Shown: positions 42,392 to 43,367 of the stretch, piece after piece
Layout of the letters: every line of letters begins with the position of its first letter
Position numbering within the stretch: position 1 is the first letter of the stretch
Source: Microbacteriaceae bacterium
GTDB taxonomy: Bacteria; Actinomycetota; Actinomycetes; Actinomycetales; Microbacteriaceae
Length of the DNA stretch: 43,367 nucleotides
Reading direction: 5' to 3'
Assembly: GCA_947453465.1 (NCBI GenBank)
Contig: CANGGL010000008.1
Location: 1 to 43,367, forward strand
The notes under the pieces: model-generated
What the model was told of the DNA's origin: nothing
The model's input: the letters and a program-made list of their open reading frames with translations, nothing else
Databases searched by the model: none
Position numbers and translations under genes: made by a program

Positions 42392-43367
42392 TTACTTGAC
42401 GCCGTACTTGTCGCAAGCAGCCATTACATCTGCAGTACAGATGTCAGCAGCCTTTGCGTCGCCAGCCGCAACAACATCCTTGACCTTGTCGGCCGAGGTT
42501 GAGATTGGGTCTAGAGCGATGAACGGGGTGCCATCAGCAAGGGACTTGTTAGCGGTTGGCTTCTCGCCCTTTAGCAATGCGATTGCTAGGTCTGAAGCAG
42601 CCTTTGCCTCGATGGTGAATGGCTTGTAGACGGTTGCAGTCTGCTTGCCTAGAAGTACGTTCTGAAGACCAGCAACAGATGCGTCCTGACCTGAAACAGG
42701 AACGGTTAGGCCGTTCTTGTCTAGGATCGCGATGATTGACGCTGCGTTGTTGTCGTTCGGAGCTAGAACTGCGTCGACCTTACCCTTTACAGCAGTGAAT
42801 GCCTGCTCGAATAGGGTTCCAGCCTTTGCTCCATCCCAGGTACCTTCCATGGTGAAAGCAGCCTTTGCGCCAGCGGCGTTTAGAACTGACAATGCGCCAT
42901 CAAGGAACATCTTTGCGTTGCCATCGGCAGGGTCGCCAGATGAGTAGATGATGCTTGCGGTCTTGATGTCCTTGCCAGCTGCAGCTAGACCATCAACGAT
43001 CATCTGACCCTGTAGTTCACCAACGCGAGCGTTGTCGAATGATACGTAGTAGTCAGCGCCCTTGATTGGACGGTCGTAAGCGATGGTCGGGATGCCCTGA
43101 GCCTTTGCCTTCTCAACAACTGAGGCTCCTGCGCCCTGGAAGTCAACAAGGATCATGACGCCACAGCCCTTTGACAACTGCTGGTCTGCAATGGTTGCAA
43201 ACTTTGAGGTGTCTGACTGAGCGTTCTGGATGTCAGCTTCGTAACCAGCGGCGGTTAGAGCCTTCTGTAGAGCTGGACGGTCGCCTGGCTCCCAGCGAGT
43301 TCCGCTGTCAGCATCTGGCAAAATTACACATGCACGGGTGCTAGTTGACGCACCAGTTGCACAGCCA
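42392..43367 (-). CDS. xylF: Sugar-binding lipoprotein, xylose type (N-terminus outside window)
   Basis: The frame stays open to the window edge. The first residues seen are G-C-ATGASTSTRACVILPDA, so the edge falls at the lipobox: Cys at 43361-43363 is the likely lipidated residue and the signal peptide is cut off. The visible mature protein of 323 aa is essentially complete. LPDADSGTRWEPGDR, AYDRPIKGADYYVSFDN and VDAVLAPNDNNAASI match the periplasmic-binding-protein-like family of XylF/ChvE. It would capture a monosaccharide outside the membrane and deliver it to the permease. The C-terminus DICTADVMAACDKYGVK carries a Cys pair common in actinobacterial sugar-binding proteins. The TTG at 43321 is internal and not a start. 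The promoter lies outside the window. Confidence 0.92.
   Translation of the reverse strand, partial: GCATGASTSTRACVILPDADSGTRWEPGDRPALQKALTAAGYEADIQNAQSDTSKFATIADQQLSKGCGVMILVDFQGAGASVVEKAKAQGIPTIAYDRPIKGADYYVSFDNARVGELQGQMIVDGLAAAGKDIKTASIIYSSGDPADGNAKMFLDGALSVLNAAGAKAAFTMEGTWDGAKAGTLFEQAFTAVKGKVDAVLAPNDNNAASIIAILDKNGLTVPVSGQDASVAGLQNVLLGKQTATVYKPFTIEAKAASDLAIALLKGEKPTANKSLADGTPFIALDPISTSADKVKDVVAAGDAKAADICTADVMAACDKYGVK

Noticed and set aside
43321-43321. TTG at 43321 as start of the sugar-binding protein
   Set aside because: The frame continues upstream to a lipobox Gly-Cys at the window edge, so the TTG is an internal leucine codon.
1-43367. tRNA, rRNA, insertion sequences or phage attachment sites
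   Set aside because: I saw no cloverleaf, rRNA segment, transposase frame or flanking terminal repeats on either strand.

Overview
The window looks like a high-G+C Gram-positive actinobacterium, most likely a small-genome freshwater Microbacteriaceae of the Rhodoluna/Aquiluna (Luna) type. That placement is inferred from moderately high G+C, the style of the L7/L12 tail, three genes that look leaderless, and a xylose-type sugar ABC operon with a lipoprotein binding protein. No rRNA or tRNA gene is present to confirm it.

Layout. (1) 1-145 is the 3' end of rplL, followed by a strong UUCG-loop terminator (164-197). (2) 198-403 is a non-coding leader with four consecutive inverted repeats. (3) 404-36424 is one uninterrupted ORF of 12,006 codons, about 83% of the window. 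It encodes a giant secreted surface protein with, in order: signal peptide, glycine-rich domain, beta-helix (haemagglutinin-like) region with about seven 'WSDSD' super-repeats, about 58 Ig-like domains, five paired-cysteine Ig-like domains, three FN3-like domains, a Pro/Ser/Thr linker, an Ala-rich helix and a polytopic membrane domain. (4) Four bases downstream lies a small membrane-anchored protein with three thrombospondin-type-3 calcium-binding repeats, probably a partner in the same operon. (5) 37012-40212 holds three plus-strand genes: a Bcr/CflA-type MFS exporter, an RBBP9/YdeN-type serine hydrolase and a saccharopine dehydrogenase-like oxidoreductase. Each has TAGGCT exactly 6 nt before its start codon, which suggests leaderless transcription. 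(6) A bidirectional terminator (40251-40283) separates these from a minus-strand CUT2 sugar ABC transporter: binding lipoprotein (cut by the window end), single-domain ATPase and permease. A 14-bp intercistronic hairpin separates the binding protein from the ATPase.

How the parts work together. The giant protein and its calcium-binding neighbour form a likely surface adhesion or cell-envelope locus. The most striking structure is inside the Ig array. Its domains are not equivalent copies but follow a three-domain A-B-C register with a period of about 1.0-1.1 kb through most of 20 kb. This makes the locus a candidate undescribed giant-adhesin system that is anchored by its own multi-pass membrane domain and shows no LPXTG motif. 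Its function is inferred from architecture only.
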